A stretch of DNA of 42,518 nt. It comes from Polaribacter sp. SA4-10 (GTDB taxonomy: Bacteria; Bacteroidota; Bacteroidia; Flavobacteriales; Flavobacteriaceae). Made by a program: the position numbers and the translations under genes. The notes beneath the pieces are model-generated. The model worked only from the letters and a program-made list of their open reading frames with translations, did no database searches and was not told the DNA's origin. This document shows, one piece after another, positions 15,691 through 24,861 of the stretch; the stretch's first letter is position 1, and each line of letters begins with the position of its first letter. The DNA lies in the NCBI GenBank assembly GCA_949519155.1, contig CATIQU010000032.1:1-42518 (forward strand), written 5' to 3'.

Positions 15691-16809
15691 TTAGTTATTC
15701 AACATCACTGGCATCACCAACATGGTTACTTTTTCACCCTCATCCGTACCATCAATTGGAGTCAAAATTCCAGCTCGATTTGGTAATGACATTTCAATTA
15801 ATATCTCGTTAGAGCTTAAGTTGTTTAACATTTCGCTTAAAAAACGAGAGTTAAAACCAATTTGCATATCATCTCCCTGATAGTCACAATTTAAACGTTC
15901 ATCTGCTTTGTTTGAAAAATCTAAATCTTCTGCAGAAATATTTAATTCAGTTCCCGCCATTTTTAAACGAATTTGATGTGTTGTTTTGCTAGAGAAAATA
16001 GAAACACGTCTTACAGAGTTTAAAAAAGAAGCTCTGTCTACAGTTAATTTATTTGGATTCTCTTTTGGAATTACCGCTTCGTAATTTGGATATTTTCCAT
16101 CAATTAAACGGCAAATTAAAACGACATTGTCAAAAGTAAACTTTGCATTTGCATCGTTATATTCAATAGTCACCTCATTGTCAGAACCTCCTAAAACACT
16201 TTTTAATAAGTTTAAAGGTTTTTTTGGCATGATGAACTCTGCTGTTTGATTTGCAACAACATCAGTTCTTGTGTATTTTACTAATTTATGAGCATCAGTT
16301 GCAACAAAAGTCAACCCTTGGGTGCTAAATTGAAAGAAAACACCACTCATTACCGGGCGTAAATCATCATTTCCAGCAGCGAAAATTGTTTTCGAAATGG
16401 CAGTTGCCAATATATTAGAAGGAATCACTGTTTTGCTTGGAGAAGGAAGAGAAACCGCTTTTGGAAACTCGTCACCGCTAAAATAAGCCATGTCGTATTT
16501 TCCCTGGTCTGAACTAATTTCGATAGTATTACTACCTTCTGTTTTGAAAGTTAATGGCTGATCTGGAAATGTTTTTAAAGTGTCTAACAATAAACGTGCA
16601 GAAATTGCAATCGCTCCATTACTATCACTTTCAACATCAACAATAGAACTCATTGTTGTTTCTAAATCGGATGCAGAAACTTTTAATTGGTTTTCAGAGA
16701 TTTCAAATAAGAAGTTATCTAAAATTGGTAAGGTGTTATTACTATTTATAACGCCACCTAAAACTTGTAATTGTTTTAGTAGTTGCGAACTGGATACAAT
16801 AAATTTCAT
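15691..16809 (-). CDS. dnaN: DNA polymerase III beta subunit (sliding clamp)
   Basis: The 372-aa protein is a full-length beta clamp, with three repeats of the clamp fold: N-terminal 1-120 (MKFIVSSSQLLKQLQVLGGVI, then the NTLPILDNFLFEI block), central about 130-245 (RPVMSGVFFQ, TDAHKLV) and C-terminal about 250-372, ending in the hydrophobic MLVMPVMLNN tail. The clamp rings DNA and tethers the replicative polymerase. It is monocistronic with its own promoter and terminator and is not beside dnaA in this window. Confidence 0.98.
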   Translation of the reverse strand: MKFIVSSSQLLKQLQVLGGVINSNNTLPILDNFLFEISENQLKVSASDLETTMSSIVDVESDSNGAIAISARLLLDTLKTFPDQPLTFKTEGSNTIEISSDQGKYDMAYFSGDEFPKAVSLPSPSKTVIPSNILATAISKTIFAAGNDDLRPVMSGVFFQFSTQGLTFVATDAHKLVKYTRTDVVANQTAEFIMPKKPLNLLKSVLGGSDNEVTIEYNDANAKFTFDNVVLICRLIDGKYPNYEAVIPKENPNKLTVDRASFLNSVRRVSIFSSKTTHQIRLKMAGTELNISAEDLDFSNKADERLNCDYQGDDMQIGFNSRFLSEMLNNLSSNEILIEMSLPNRAGILTPIDGTDEGEKVTMLVMPVMLNN

Positions 16810-17120
16810 TGTTTGTTTTTTCTTAATTAGTCTTACAAATATAATCTTATTATATGATTTTAAAAATTAATTTATTAACAGGTTATAAGCATTCTTTTTA
16901 ACGGTTTCTTCAAATGTTATAATTTTGTTAATTACAGAAATTTACTTGATAAAAAGGTACATTTGTTTTTGTTAGCTTTGTGCTTAAGATGGTATTTACC
17001 TGAAAGGTTTCAGTTGAATTCTTGTCTTTAAATTGCTGAGAATTGGTTTGTTTCTTTCGATTAGAAAAGCGCTTACCCTTTGTAACACATGAGTTGGGAA
17101 GGATTGAATAATTTTATATT
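16810..17120. other. Divergent intergenic region, dnaN and PIG-L gene
   Basis: This 311-bp region contains the dnaN -7 box on the minus strand (16836-16843) and two possible + strand -7 boxes, TACATTTG (16958-16965) and TAGCTTTG (16973-16980). Either would give the PIG-L gene a leader of about 135-155 nt. The leader contains a small perfect inverted repeat CTGAAAGGTTTCAG near 17000. I do not recognise a riboswitch class. Confidence 0.5.
16836..16843 (-). promoter_or_regulatory. -7 box of the dnaN promoter
   Basis: Read on the minus strand this is TATATTTG, an exact match to TAnnTTTG, 26 bp upstream of the dnaN ATG. Confidence 0.55.
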
Positions 17121-19640
17121 ATGAAAAAAAAAATATTTTTTAGAATTGCTTTTTTACTGGTTTCAATTTCTGTAATTGCTCAAAAACCTCAAAAGTTGAG
17201 TTCAAATCAGATTTATGAAAAAATTCAAAAACTTAATTTTATTGGAACCGCATTATACATCGCTGCACATCCAGATGATGAAAACACTCGATTAATTGCC
17301 TATTTATCGAACTCAATAAAGGCGAGGACAGGATATTTATCTTTAACAAGAGGAGATGGAGGTCAGAATTTAATTGGACCAGAAATTAGAGAATTATTAG
17401 GGGTGATTAGAACACAAGAGCTTTTGGCAGCAAGAAATATTGATGGCGGTTCACAATTTTTTACCACCGCCAATGATTTTGGATATTCCAAACATCCTGA
17501 TGAAACATTAAAAATTTGGAACAAAGAAAAAGTGTTGAGTGACGTTGTTTGGGCAATTAGAACCTACAAACCCGATGTAATTATCAATCGATTTGATCAC
17601 AGAACACCGGGTACAACCCACGGACATCATACCAGTTCTGCAATGTTGAGTTTTGAGGCCTTTGATCTTGCAGGTGATGCCTCTCAGTATTCAAATCAAT
17701 TGAATAACACGACCGTGTGGCAACCTCAAAGATTGTTTTTCAATACGTCTTCTTGGTTTTATAAAAATCAAACTGATTTTGAAAAAGCTACAAAAGGAAA
17801 ATTAACCGCTTTTGATGTTGGCGTTTATTACCCTTTAAAAGGAATTTCAAACAATGAGTTGGCTTCCATGGCAAGTAGCCAGCATTTATGCCAAGGATTT
17901 GGAAGATTATCTACAAGAGGTGGTCAAAATGAATATGTAGAATTTTTAAAAGGAACTCCATTAAAAGACAAAGAAGATATTTTTTCAGGCATCAATACTA
18001 CCTGGAATCGTTTGAAGAATGGGGGAGAGATCGGAGAAATTTTATACAAAGTAGAAGCGAATTTCGATTTTGAAAACCCATCAAAACACCTGCCAGCATT
18101 ATTGCAGGCTTATCGTAAAATACAACAGCTAGAAGACACCCATTGGGTGAAAATAAAAGAAAAAGAAATTTTAGACATTATTGAAGCATCCGCAGGATTG
18201 TATTTAGAAGCTTCTGCTGTGAGCTCGTCTGCAGTACCCAATGCTACAATTCAGGTAAACTTCGAAGCCTTAAATAGAAGTAAATTCACGATGGAACTCA
18301 CTTCCTTGAAAATAGTGTCATCAGGGAAAATTATCACAAAAGATAAAAACTTAGCCTTCAATGAAAAATTAAACTTCAAAGAAATTATTTCCACAGAAAA
18401 CACTACTTATTCTGCGCCTTATTGGCTGAAAAAAGAAGCAACCTTGGGCATGTATTCCGTTGACAATCAGAAATTAATTGGATTGCCAGAAACACCAAGA
18501 CCCCTTCAGGTTCAATTCAATCTTTTAATTAATAATGAGGTAATTTCTATTGTAAAAAATGTTGTCAGAAGATATGCAGAAAGAGCCATCGGAGAAATTT
18601 ATACCCCTTTTGAGATTTTACCAAAAGTGACCACAAAATTAGAAGACAAAGTCATTCTTTTCTCCAATGATTCTCCGCAAGAAATTTCGGTAGAAGTTCG
18701 CGCAGGTGCCGCTAATATTTCAGTAAAGGTTTTCTTGGAAGTTCCAAATAACTGGATCGTTTCTCCAACCGAAATTAAATTTTCAATCACTCAAAAAAAG
18801 GACAAACAAACCGTCGTATTTAATGTAATTCCACCCAAAAATGAGTCTGAAGGAATTTTAAAAGTGGTAGCGGTTTCTGATGGAAAAGAATTTAGAAACG
18901 AATTGATAGAAATTGACTACAACCATATTCCAAAGCAATCTGTTTTAATGAAATCGGAAGCAAAAGTGGTCCGGTTAAATATCCAAAAAGCAGGAAGTTA
19001 TATCGCCTACATAAAAGGTGCGGGAGATACAGTTCCTGAAAATTTACGCCAGATTGGGTATACCGTTGTAATCATTAAACCTGAAGACATATCTAGCGAA
19101 AATTTAAAAAAATATGATGCTGTTGTCATGGGTATTAGAGCGTATAATGTGGTGAAATACCTAAAATTTAAACAAAAATATCTGTTGGAATATGTTAAAA
19201 ACGGCGGCAATATGATTGTGCAATATAACACCAGTAGAAACGTAGATGTTGATGCACCATTTTCGTTAACCTTGTCTAGAAACCGAGTGACTGATGAGTT
19301 TTCCGAAGTTCGAATCTTAGATAAAAACCATTCGTTGTTAAACTTTCCTAATAAAATTACGGACAAAGATTTTGAAGGCTGGGTGCAAGAAAGAGGACTG
19401 TATTTTCCTGGGTCTTGGAGTAATGAGTATACACCCATTTTATCGATGAATGATAAAAATGAAACCCCTAAAAATGGAAGTTTATTGATTGCTAAATATG
19501 GAAAAGGAAATTATATATATACCGGATTAAGTTTTTTTAGAGAACTTCCAGCAGGCGTTTCTGGTGCTTACAAGTTGTTTGCAAATATGTTGTCAGTAGG
19601 GAAGGATAAGATTGTCATTAACAAAGAAATTAAGAAGTAA
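17121..19640 (+). CDS. Secreted PIG-L family deacetylase, large form
   Basis: The 839-aa protein has a signal peptide (about 1-20, ending VIAQ). The PIG-L/LmbE deacetylase domain (about 40-300) has the zinc motif AHPDDE (49-54) and the second site HGHH (167-170), with GDGGQNLIGPEIRELLG between them. PIG-L enzymes remove acetyl groups from GlcNAc-type sugars. The middle (about 360-620) is beta-rich and looks like Ig-type or NEW3-like domains. The C-terminal ~210 residues resemble a ThuA/glutamine-amidotransferase-like fold (YDAVVMGIRAYNVVKYL, GKGNYIYTGLSFFRELPAG). Because it is exported and sits with a symporter, a role in using an extracellular amino-sugar compound is plausible but inferred. 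Confidence 0.92.
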   Translation: MKKKIFFRIAFLLVSISVIAQKPQKLSSNQIYEKIQKLNFIGTALYIAAHPDDENTRLIAYLSNSIKARTGYLSLTRGDGGQNLIGPEIRELLGVIRTQELLAARNIDGGSQFFTTANDFGYSKHPDETLKIWNKEKVLSDVVWAIRTYKPDVIINRFDHRTPGTTHGHHTSSAMLSFEAFDLAGDASQYSNQLNNTTVWQPQRLFFNTSSWFYKNQTDFEKATKGKLTAFDVGVYYPLKGISNNELASMASSQHLCQGFGRLSTRGGQNEYVEFLKGTPLKDKEDIFSGINTTWNRLKNGGEIGEILYKVEANFDFENPSKHLPALLQAYRKIQQLEDTHWVKIKEKEILDIIEASAGLYLEASAVSSSAVPNATIQVNFEALNRSKFTMELTSLKIVSSGKIITKDKNLAFNEKLNFKEIISTENTTYSAPYWLKKEATLGMYSVDNQKLIGLPETPRPLQVQFNLLINNEVISIVKNVVRRYAERAIGEIYTPFEILPKVTTKLEDKVILFSNDSPQEISVEVRAGAANISVKVFLEVPNNWIVSPTEIKFSITQKKDKQTVVFNVIPPKNESEGILKVVAVSDGKEFRNELIEIDYNHIPKQSVLMKSEAKVVRLNIQKAGSYIAYIKGAGDTVPENLRQIGYTVVIIKPEDISSENLKKYDAVVMGIRAYNVVKYLKFKQKYLLEYVKNGGNMIVQYNTSRNVDVDAPFSLTLSRNRVTDEFSEVRILDKNHSLLNFPNKITDKDFEGWVQERGLYFPGSWSNEYTPILSMNDKNETPKNGSLLIAKYGKGNYIYTGLSFFRELPAGVSGAYKLFANMLSVGKDKIVINKEIKK

Positions 19641-19706
19641 AAGTTTAATCTCCTATTCGAGTATATAGGATGAAAAGGACTAAATAACTTCAAAAAAACA
19701 TATAGA

Positions 19707-19814
19707 ATGAATAACAATAAATACACTTGGAAAAAAGCATACACATGGGTTTTAGTTGCAAATGTTGTGTACATCCTAATTTTTATATTAATCGCTAACT
19801 ATTTTACCGCTTAG
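19707..19814 (+). CDS. 35-aa single-pass membrane peptide
   Basis: ATG at 19707, TAG at 19812-19814. The protein begins MNNNKYTWKKAYTWVLVANV and ends in a hydrophobic stretch (about 13-32, VLVANVVYILIFILIANYF), so it is a one-helix membrane protein with a basic N-terminus likely facing the cytoplasm. It lies 66 bp after the PIG-L gene and ends 3 bp before the ATG of the symporter, the spacing of a co-translated subunit. I recall short proteins of this kind before sodium:solute symporter genes in Flavobacteria, but I cannot confirm that here. A small accessory subunit, as YhdT-like proteins are for other SSS transporters, is a reasonable inference. Confidence 0.75.
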   Translation: MNNNKYTWKKAYTWVLVANVVYILIFILIANYFTA

Positions 19815-19817
19815 ACT

Positions 19818-21686
19818 ATGGAAATTACAAGTAAATTACACATCGTAGATTGGGTTATATTATCGATTACCCTTTCTTTTATCGTTATTTATGGGACCTA
19901 TGTTACTCGAAAAAACAAAAACGTAACCGATTATATCAAAGGCGGTAGTGATAGTAAGTGGTGGACCATCGGGTTGTCGGTGATGGCAACACAAGCCAGC
20001 GCAATTACTTTTTTATCAACACCAGGTCAAGCATTTCATAGTGGTATGGGATTTGTCCAATTCTATTTTGGCTTGCCCATCGCTATGGTTATTATCTGCC
20101 TCGTTTTTATTCCAATTTATCACAAGCTTAAAGTGTATACAGCCTACGAATTTTTGGAAGGAAGGTTCGATTTAAAAACCAGGAGTTTGGCCGCAATTTT
20201 ATTCTTAATCCAACGAGGATTGGCTGCCGGAATTACCATATATGCACCCGCAATTATACTCTCTGCAGTGCTAGGATGGGATTTACTAACACTCAATATT
20301 CTCATCGGATTTTTGGTTATTATTTATACCGTTTCCGGAGGAACCAAAGCCGTAAATGTGACCCAAAAGCAACAGATGGTAATCATTTTTATTGGAATGG
20401 TCATTGCTTTTTATATGATTATGAGCCAGCTTCCAGTTGACATTACCTTTACCAAAGCCCTAGAAATTGCAGGTGCAAGTAATAAGATGGAGGTCATTGA
20501 TTTCTCGTATGATTTAAGCAATCGATATACCATTTGGACAGGGATTTTAGGAGGAACTTTTTTAATGTTGTCCTATTTTGGAACAGATCAAAGTCAAGTG
20601 CAACGTTACTTGTCTGGAAAATCGATTCGAGAAAGCCAAATGGGCTTAATTTTTAATGGATTGCTAAAAGTACCCATGCAATTTTTTATCTTACTGATTG
20701 GAGTAATGGTTTTTGTTTTTTATCAATTCAATCCATCCCCGTTAAATTTTAATCCGGGTGCAAATGAAGCTGTTTTAAAATCAAATTACACTGCTGAATA
20801 TCAGGTGTTAACTGCGGAACATATTGAAATAGGAAACACGAAGAAAATGCTGTTTTCTGATGGGTTTCAAGCAAGTGAAAAACAACAAATTCAAGATTTA
20901 AACGCCAGAGATTTAGCACTAAAAACAAGGTCTAAAGTAATTATTGATCAAATTGGTAAAGAAAACACGTTGGATAAAATAGAGTCCAATGATAAAGATT
21001 ATGTATTCATTCATTTTATTTTAAACAATCTCCCTAGAGGTTTAATCGGTTTGTTGTTGGCCGTTATTTTATCGGCAGCAATGTCTTCTACAGCCTCTGA
21101 ATTGAATGCGTTGGCAAGTACGACTACCATGGATTTGTATAAGCGGAATGTCCGTGAAGAAAAGAGTGAAGTACATTTTGTAAAAGCGTCAAAGTGGTTC
21201 ACTTTAATTTGGGGACTGATTGCGATTTCAATTGCCTGTGTAGCAAATTTGTTTGAAAATTTAATCGAATTAGTAAATATTATCGGTTCTATTTTCTATG
21301 GAAATGTTTTGGGAATCTTTTTACTCGCATTCTTCTTTAAAAAAGTCAATGGGAATTCCGTTTTTAAGGCCGCGATTATTACACAAATATTAGTTTTTTT
21401 GATCTTCTATTTTGGAATTTATGCCTTAAAAGCAGCAGTATTGGAGCCTATAATAAGTTATTTATGGTTGAATTTTATCGGCTGTATTCTGGTATTGTTT
21501 TTCTCTTTACTATTTGTTTTTAAATCGATAAATAAACAAAGTAAAATTACTTTACTGATAACCTTTGTATCCATTTTAAAAATCACGTATGATATCTTAA
21601 ACGATGTTTCTTTAAATATTATTCATGTAATTTCCTTGATTATCTTGTTCTTCTTTTTAGGGGTTTTTAACTTTAAAAAAGAATAA
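19818..21686 (+). CDS. Sodium:solute symporter (SSS family)
   Basis: The 622-aa inner-membrane protein has about 14-15 transmembrane segments. The SSS signature region is clear: ATQASAITFLSTPGQAFHSG (54-73), GLAAGITIYAPAIILSAVLGW, YTVSGGTKAVNVTQKQQ, and TDQSQVQRYLSGKS (about 255-268). A soluble loop of about 70 residues (around 320-390) precedes LPRGLIGLLLAVILSAAMSS (about 405-424), another conserved block with the Na+ site Ser residues. The subfamily is the one with sugar/sialic-acid-like solute transporters, but the solute is not determinable. It follows the PIG-L gene and the 35-aa peptide in one operon. Confidence 0.95.
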   Translation: MEITSKLHIVDWVILSITLSFIVIYGTYVTRKNKNVTDYIKGGSDSKWWTIGLSVMATQASAITFLSTPGQAFHSGMGFVQFYFGLPIAMVIICLVFIPIYHKLKVYTAYEFLEGRFDLKTRSLAAILFLIQRGLAAGITIYAPAIILSAVLGWDLLTLNILIGFLVIIYTVSGGTKAVNVTQKQQMVIIFIGMVIAFYMIMSQLPVDITFTKALEIAGASNKMEVIDFSYDLSNRYTIWTGILGGTFLMLSYFGTDQSQVQRYLSGKSIRESQMGLIFNGLLKVPMQFFILLIGVMVFVFYQFNPSPLNFNPGANEAVLKSNYTAEYQVLTAEHIEIGNTKKMLFSDGFQASEKQQIQDLNARDLALKTRSKVIIDQIGKENTLDKIESNDKDYVFIHFILNNLPRGLIGLLLAVILSAAMSSTASELNALASTTTMDLYKRNVREEKSEVHFVKASKWFTLIWGLIAISIACVANLFENLIELVNIIGSIFYGNVLGIFLLAFFFKKVNGNSVFKAAIITQILVFLIFYFGIYALKAAVLEPIISYLWLNFIGCILVLFFSLLFVFKSINKQSKITLLITFVSILKITYDILNDVSLNIIHVISLIILFFFLGVFNFKKE

Positions 21687-21748
21687 GGTAGATCAGGAGA
21701 AGTTTTAATCCTGAATAAAGTGGGAGAAGTTGATAAATGATAAAGCTA

Positions 21749-22984
21749 CTAATACCAGCGTTTCTTTTTCTTTTTTGAAGCTTCCGATTTCCTCCCTTTT
21801 TTATGCTTGCTAATCGTGTTGGGTTGTATCTTTTGTTTCTTAGGCTGCACTAATGGGTAGGGGTGATCTGTAATGACTTTAATCGGTCTTTGCAGTAACT
21901 CTTCGATGGTTATAATGTAAGCATCTTCGTCTGGGCTACAGAAAGAAAATGCAATTCCAGATTTTCCGGCTCTACCAGTTCTTCCAATTCTGTGAATATA
22001 GGTTTCAGGAATGTTTGGAATGTCAAAATTGATGATTGCATCTACATTGTTAATGTCAATTCCACGAGCAGCAACATCGGTTGCAATTAAAATAGTTGCT
22101 TTTTTATTTTTAAAATCTTCGATGGCCTTGTTTCGAATAATTTGTGTTTTTTCACCGTGAATACTGGTCACTTTATACCCATTCTTCGATAGTGTTTCTT
22201 CCAACTTATCGACACCAATACGAGTTCTTCTAAAAATAATAATTTTTCCATTAATCGTATTTCTCAATAAATGCAGACATAGATCTGTTTTATTTTTTTT
22301 AGGCGAATAGTAGAGTAGTTGGCCAATTGTTTTAGCAGTCGTTTCTGCAGGGTTGATTTTTATAGTAACAGGATTCTTTATAATTGTCTTTGACAATGCA
22401 ATGATTTTATCAGGAATGGTTGCAGAAAACAATAAGCTTTGTTTTTTTCTAGGACACAAACCTTCTATGGTAGTTACATCATCGATAAAACCCATGTCTA
22501 ACATTAAATCAGCTTCATCCAAAACAAAAATTTCGATAGCGCGTAAATCGATTGCACCTTGTTTTTGTAAGTCGATTAATCTACCAGGCGTTGCGATTAA
22601 AATATCAACTCCTTCCTTCAAAATTTCCTTTTGAGGCTCCAAAGAAACACCTCCATAGACTGCAGTGGTCGATAAATCAGTATGCTTTGCGTAGCTTTTA
22701 AAGTTGGCTTCAATTTGCAAACACAACTCACGTGTTGGCGTTACGATTAACGATTTTATTCTTTTTGGTTTTTTTTCAGTGTCTTGTTTGTCCAATAATA
22801 ATTGAAGAATTGGCAAGGCAAAAGCGGCTGTTTTTCCAGTACCCGTTTGTGCAGATACAATTACATTTTTATTTGCTAAAATTGGCGGAATCGCTTGTTC
22901 TTGCACCAACGTAGGTGTTTGAAAACGTTCTTCGGCAATTGCTTTTAATAGAGAAGCATTAAGGTGTAATTCTGTAAACTGCAT
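21749..22984 (-). CDS. DEAD-box ATP-dependent RNA helicase
   Basis: 411 aa from the ATG at 22984. All core motifs are present: Q motif (FQTPTLVQEQAIPPI), Walker A AQTGTGKT (45-52), PTRELCLQ, TPGRL, DEAD in FVLDEADLMLDMGF, SAT, and in the second RecA domain ATDVAARGIDI and HRIGRTGRAG. A short basic tail (KKGRKSEASKKKKKRWY) probably binds RNA. A longer frame to 23023 exists, but a promoter box TACCTTTG (23000-23007) overlaps it, so the 22984 start is preferred. The family acts in ribosome assembly and mRNA turnover, often at low temperature. Confidence 0.95.
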   Translation of the reverse strand: MQFTELHLNASLLKAIAEERFQTPTLVQEQAIPPILANKNVIVSAQTGTGKTAAFALPILQLLLDKQDTEKKPKRIKSLIVTPTRELCLQIEANFKSYAKHTDLSTTAVYGGVSLEPQKEILKEGVDILIATPGRLIDLQKQGAIDLRAIEIFVLDEADLMLDMGFIDDVTTIEGLCPRKKQSLLFSATIPDKIIALSKTIIKNPVTIKINPAETTAKTIGQLLYYSPKKNKTDLCLHLLRNTINGKIIIFRRTRIGVDKLEETLSKNGYKVTSIHGEKTQIIRNKAIEDFKNKKATILIATDVAARGIDINNVDAIINFDIPNIPETYIHRIGRTGRAGKSGIAFSFCSPDEDAYIITIEELLQRPIKVITDHPYPLVQPKKQKIQPNTISKHKKGRKSEASKKKKKRWY

Positions 22985-22999
22985 TTGGGTATTTTTCTG

Positions 23000-23007
23000 C
23001 AAAGGTA
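23000..23007 (-). promoter_or_regulatory. -7 box of the DEAD-box helicase gene
   Basis: Minus-strand TACCTTTG, an exact TAnnTTTG match, 15 bp upstream of the ATG at 22984. It makes the leader very short and rules against the upstream start at 23023. Confidence 0.6.
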
Positions 23008-23224
23008 GTTTAAAAGATCCCATCGTTTTTGTTGAATTGGGTTTTTAAAAGAATGTAATTTAAAATTGGAGGAATACCTTTTTTACAAATAATTTTAATT
23101 TACTTATTGAAACGATTTTTTTTAAGGAACCAAATAAAAAAAATAGGTTTTTGTTTACTTAATTTTTATGATTAAACTTACTTGCAAGATGTTATGTACC
23201 GTTTTTTTATTAATTAGATAAGAA

Positions 23225-24673
23225 TTAAGCCCAAAAAGGAATATATTTAGAATGCTTTTTAGACTTGTTTTCAGAATCATAATCTTTTACCATCCCAGAT
23301 TTAATACCTTCAGCTATTATTCTTGAAGCAGTCGAATAATTTTTTTCGTCTATTCCAAAACGATTTCTTAATGATTGATTTGTCATATTTTCCCCCGAAA
23401 CGTATTTTAAACAAGCATGTAAATAACAAGCCCTAACTTTATCTTCTTTATCCATTTGTCTGAGTGTTTTGTATGCATAAAGAATAACTCGTGTATAATT
23501 TTCTCCCCCTATAATTTTTGGTGCAGGGAGTTGATAGTATTCACACTGACTAATTACTTTATCAATTCCACTTCCTCTTTCTTCGCATATATTTAATCTC
23601 CTCATAAAATATGCGAGTTTTTCATTTCGAGATTGAGGGTTGTGATCAATAAAACGCATTGTGCTAATAAGAGGTTTTCCTGGATTTGTTATTTCAATAC
23701 GATCGTTAAAAATCTCAATCATTGGAGCAGTTCCAGTTTCATTAAAATCTTGATGAATTATTGCATTGGCAATTAATTCACGAATGGCTAACTCTGGATA
23801 CATTTTTACTTCTTTACGAAATGCGCTCCCAATTTCTTCGTTGGTTGGCAACTGGTCATTAATCCAACCAACCAATCCTTTAAAACCAGAAGCATACCCT
23901 TTTTGCCCAAGTTGTTCTTTTTTTGTTTTCAGTTTGTTTTTTCCTTCATAAATAATTACCCTAACTGCTTTGCGATCTAAATTATCAAAAGCATTTAAAT
24001 TTTTAGCAAAAAGGATAGCTCCAAGATTTGTAATGTCATATTTGTTATTTTGTTTAATAATTATTTTTTCTTGTATCAATTTATCAAAAATTGCAGTTCT
24101 GTTATCTGGTAATACAGTATTTGTTAGTTCAAAATAGGATGTATAATCAAGTAATTGAAGTACTTCTTCAGATTTTAAATTAGAGGCTGCTATTTCTTTT
24201 TCAAAAACAACTCTTGGTTTTTTAGTCCAAATTAATCTCTGTCTTTCAGGGTAATCTTGGAGTTTCTTTTTGTAGGAACCTATTCTGATGTATGGAATTC
24301 CTTTGAATTTTACAGGTGTATTTTGAGTGGCTTTTATTTTAATAATTAGAATTCTTTCTCCTTCGGCTATTATTTCATGAAAGGCGAAGTTTATTCTTGG
24401 CTCTAATAGTCTAAATATATAAGGTACTAAATCTTCATTCCCTTTCGCCTTTTGGTGTGGAGAAAACAGTGTTCCTACAATTCTATGTGTTTTGTCGTCT
24501 AAACCAAATATTATATATCCAAATTCCTTATCTTGAATACATGCAGAATTTGACAGTGCAGAAATATACTCGCCAATTTCATGCGAATTATTTTCTTTGA
24601 ACTTAATCTATTCAGTCTCATTTGGAAAGGAACGAAGTTCACTTAATAACGTTTTTAATTCGTTTTCGGTCAT
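23225..24673 (-). pseudogene. AlbA_2/HATPase transcriptional-regulator-like gene broken by one TAG
   Basis: From the ATG at 24673 the frame runs 482 codons to 23225 and is broken only by TAG at codon 22 (24608-24610). The surrounding residues read PNETE-stop-IKFKENNS; relatives read E-T/S-E-W-x-E-F-K, so TGG for Trp has probably become TAG. Past the stop, an AlbA_2 (Schlafen-type, AAA_4) domain covers about 22-140 (SACIQDKEFGYIIFGLDD, IPYIRIGSYKKKL). A HATPase_c_4-like part covers about 280-370 (RELIANAIIHQDF, RGSGIDKVI), and a winged-helix tail follows. There is no ATG soon after the TAG; the first alternative start (TTG at 24079) would lose the AlbA domain. Such proteins are putative ATP-binding regulators, sometimes near defence genes. 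Confidence 0.85.
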
Positions 24674-24740
24674 TTATCACATAGTTTTTTAGTATTAAGT
24701 GTATGATAATCAAGTGTTTTTAGTTTCTCTTAATTAGCTT

Positions 24741-24761
24741 AGTCACATAGCAGTCACATAG
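24741..24761. repeat. Tandem 10-bp direct repeat AGTCACATAG
   Basis: AGTCACATAG occurs at 24741-24750 and 24752-24761, one base apart, in the 188-bp gap upstream of the AlbA_2 pseudogene and downstream of the esterase gene. An 11-bp period fits side-by-side binding of a dimer on one face of DNA, so an operator is possible. It may also be chance. Confidence 0.4.
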
Positions 24762-24861
24762 GTAAAAGTAGACTAAAAATATCAAAAAATGCTAGTGGTT
24801 GGAAATAATTATTAACATATAGTAATGATCTTCCTTTTTAATGCTTTGGAAAGATTATGCC

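Noticed and set aside
17020..17120. TPP riboswitch suggested by CTGAGA in the PIG-L leader
   Set aside because: The flanking GGGGTGCC-type stem and the ACCTGATC/GCGNAGGGA parts are absent, and the downstream genes are not thiamine genes.
21692..21713. Hairpin after the symporter gene (TCAGGA/TCCTGA) as a terminator
   Set aside because: The stem is short, the loop is about 10 nt and no T run follows, so I do not list it as a feature.
22985..23023. Upstream start for the DEAD-box helicase
   Set aside because: A TACCTTTG promoter box lies within the proposed extension, and homologues begin at the MQFTEL position.
24608..24610. Readthrough or recoding of TAG (and TGA at 31094) as an amino acid
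   Set aside because: Neighbouring intact genes end at TAG and TGA, and the DUF5916 gene also has frameshifts. Simple mutation is the better explanation.
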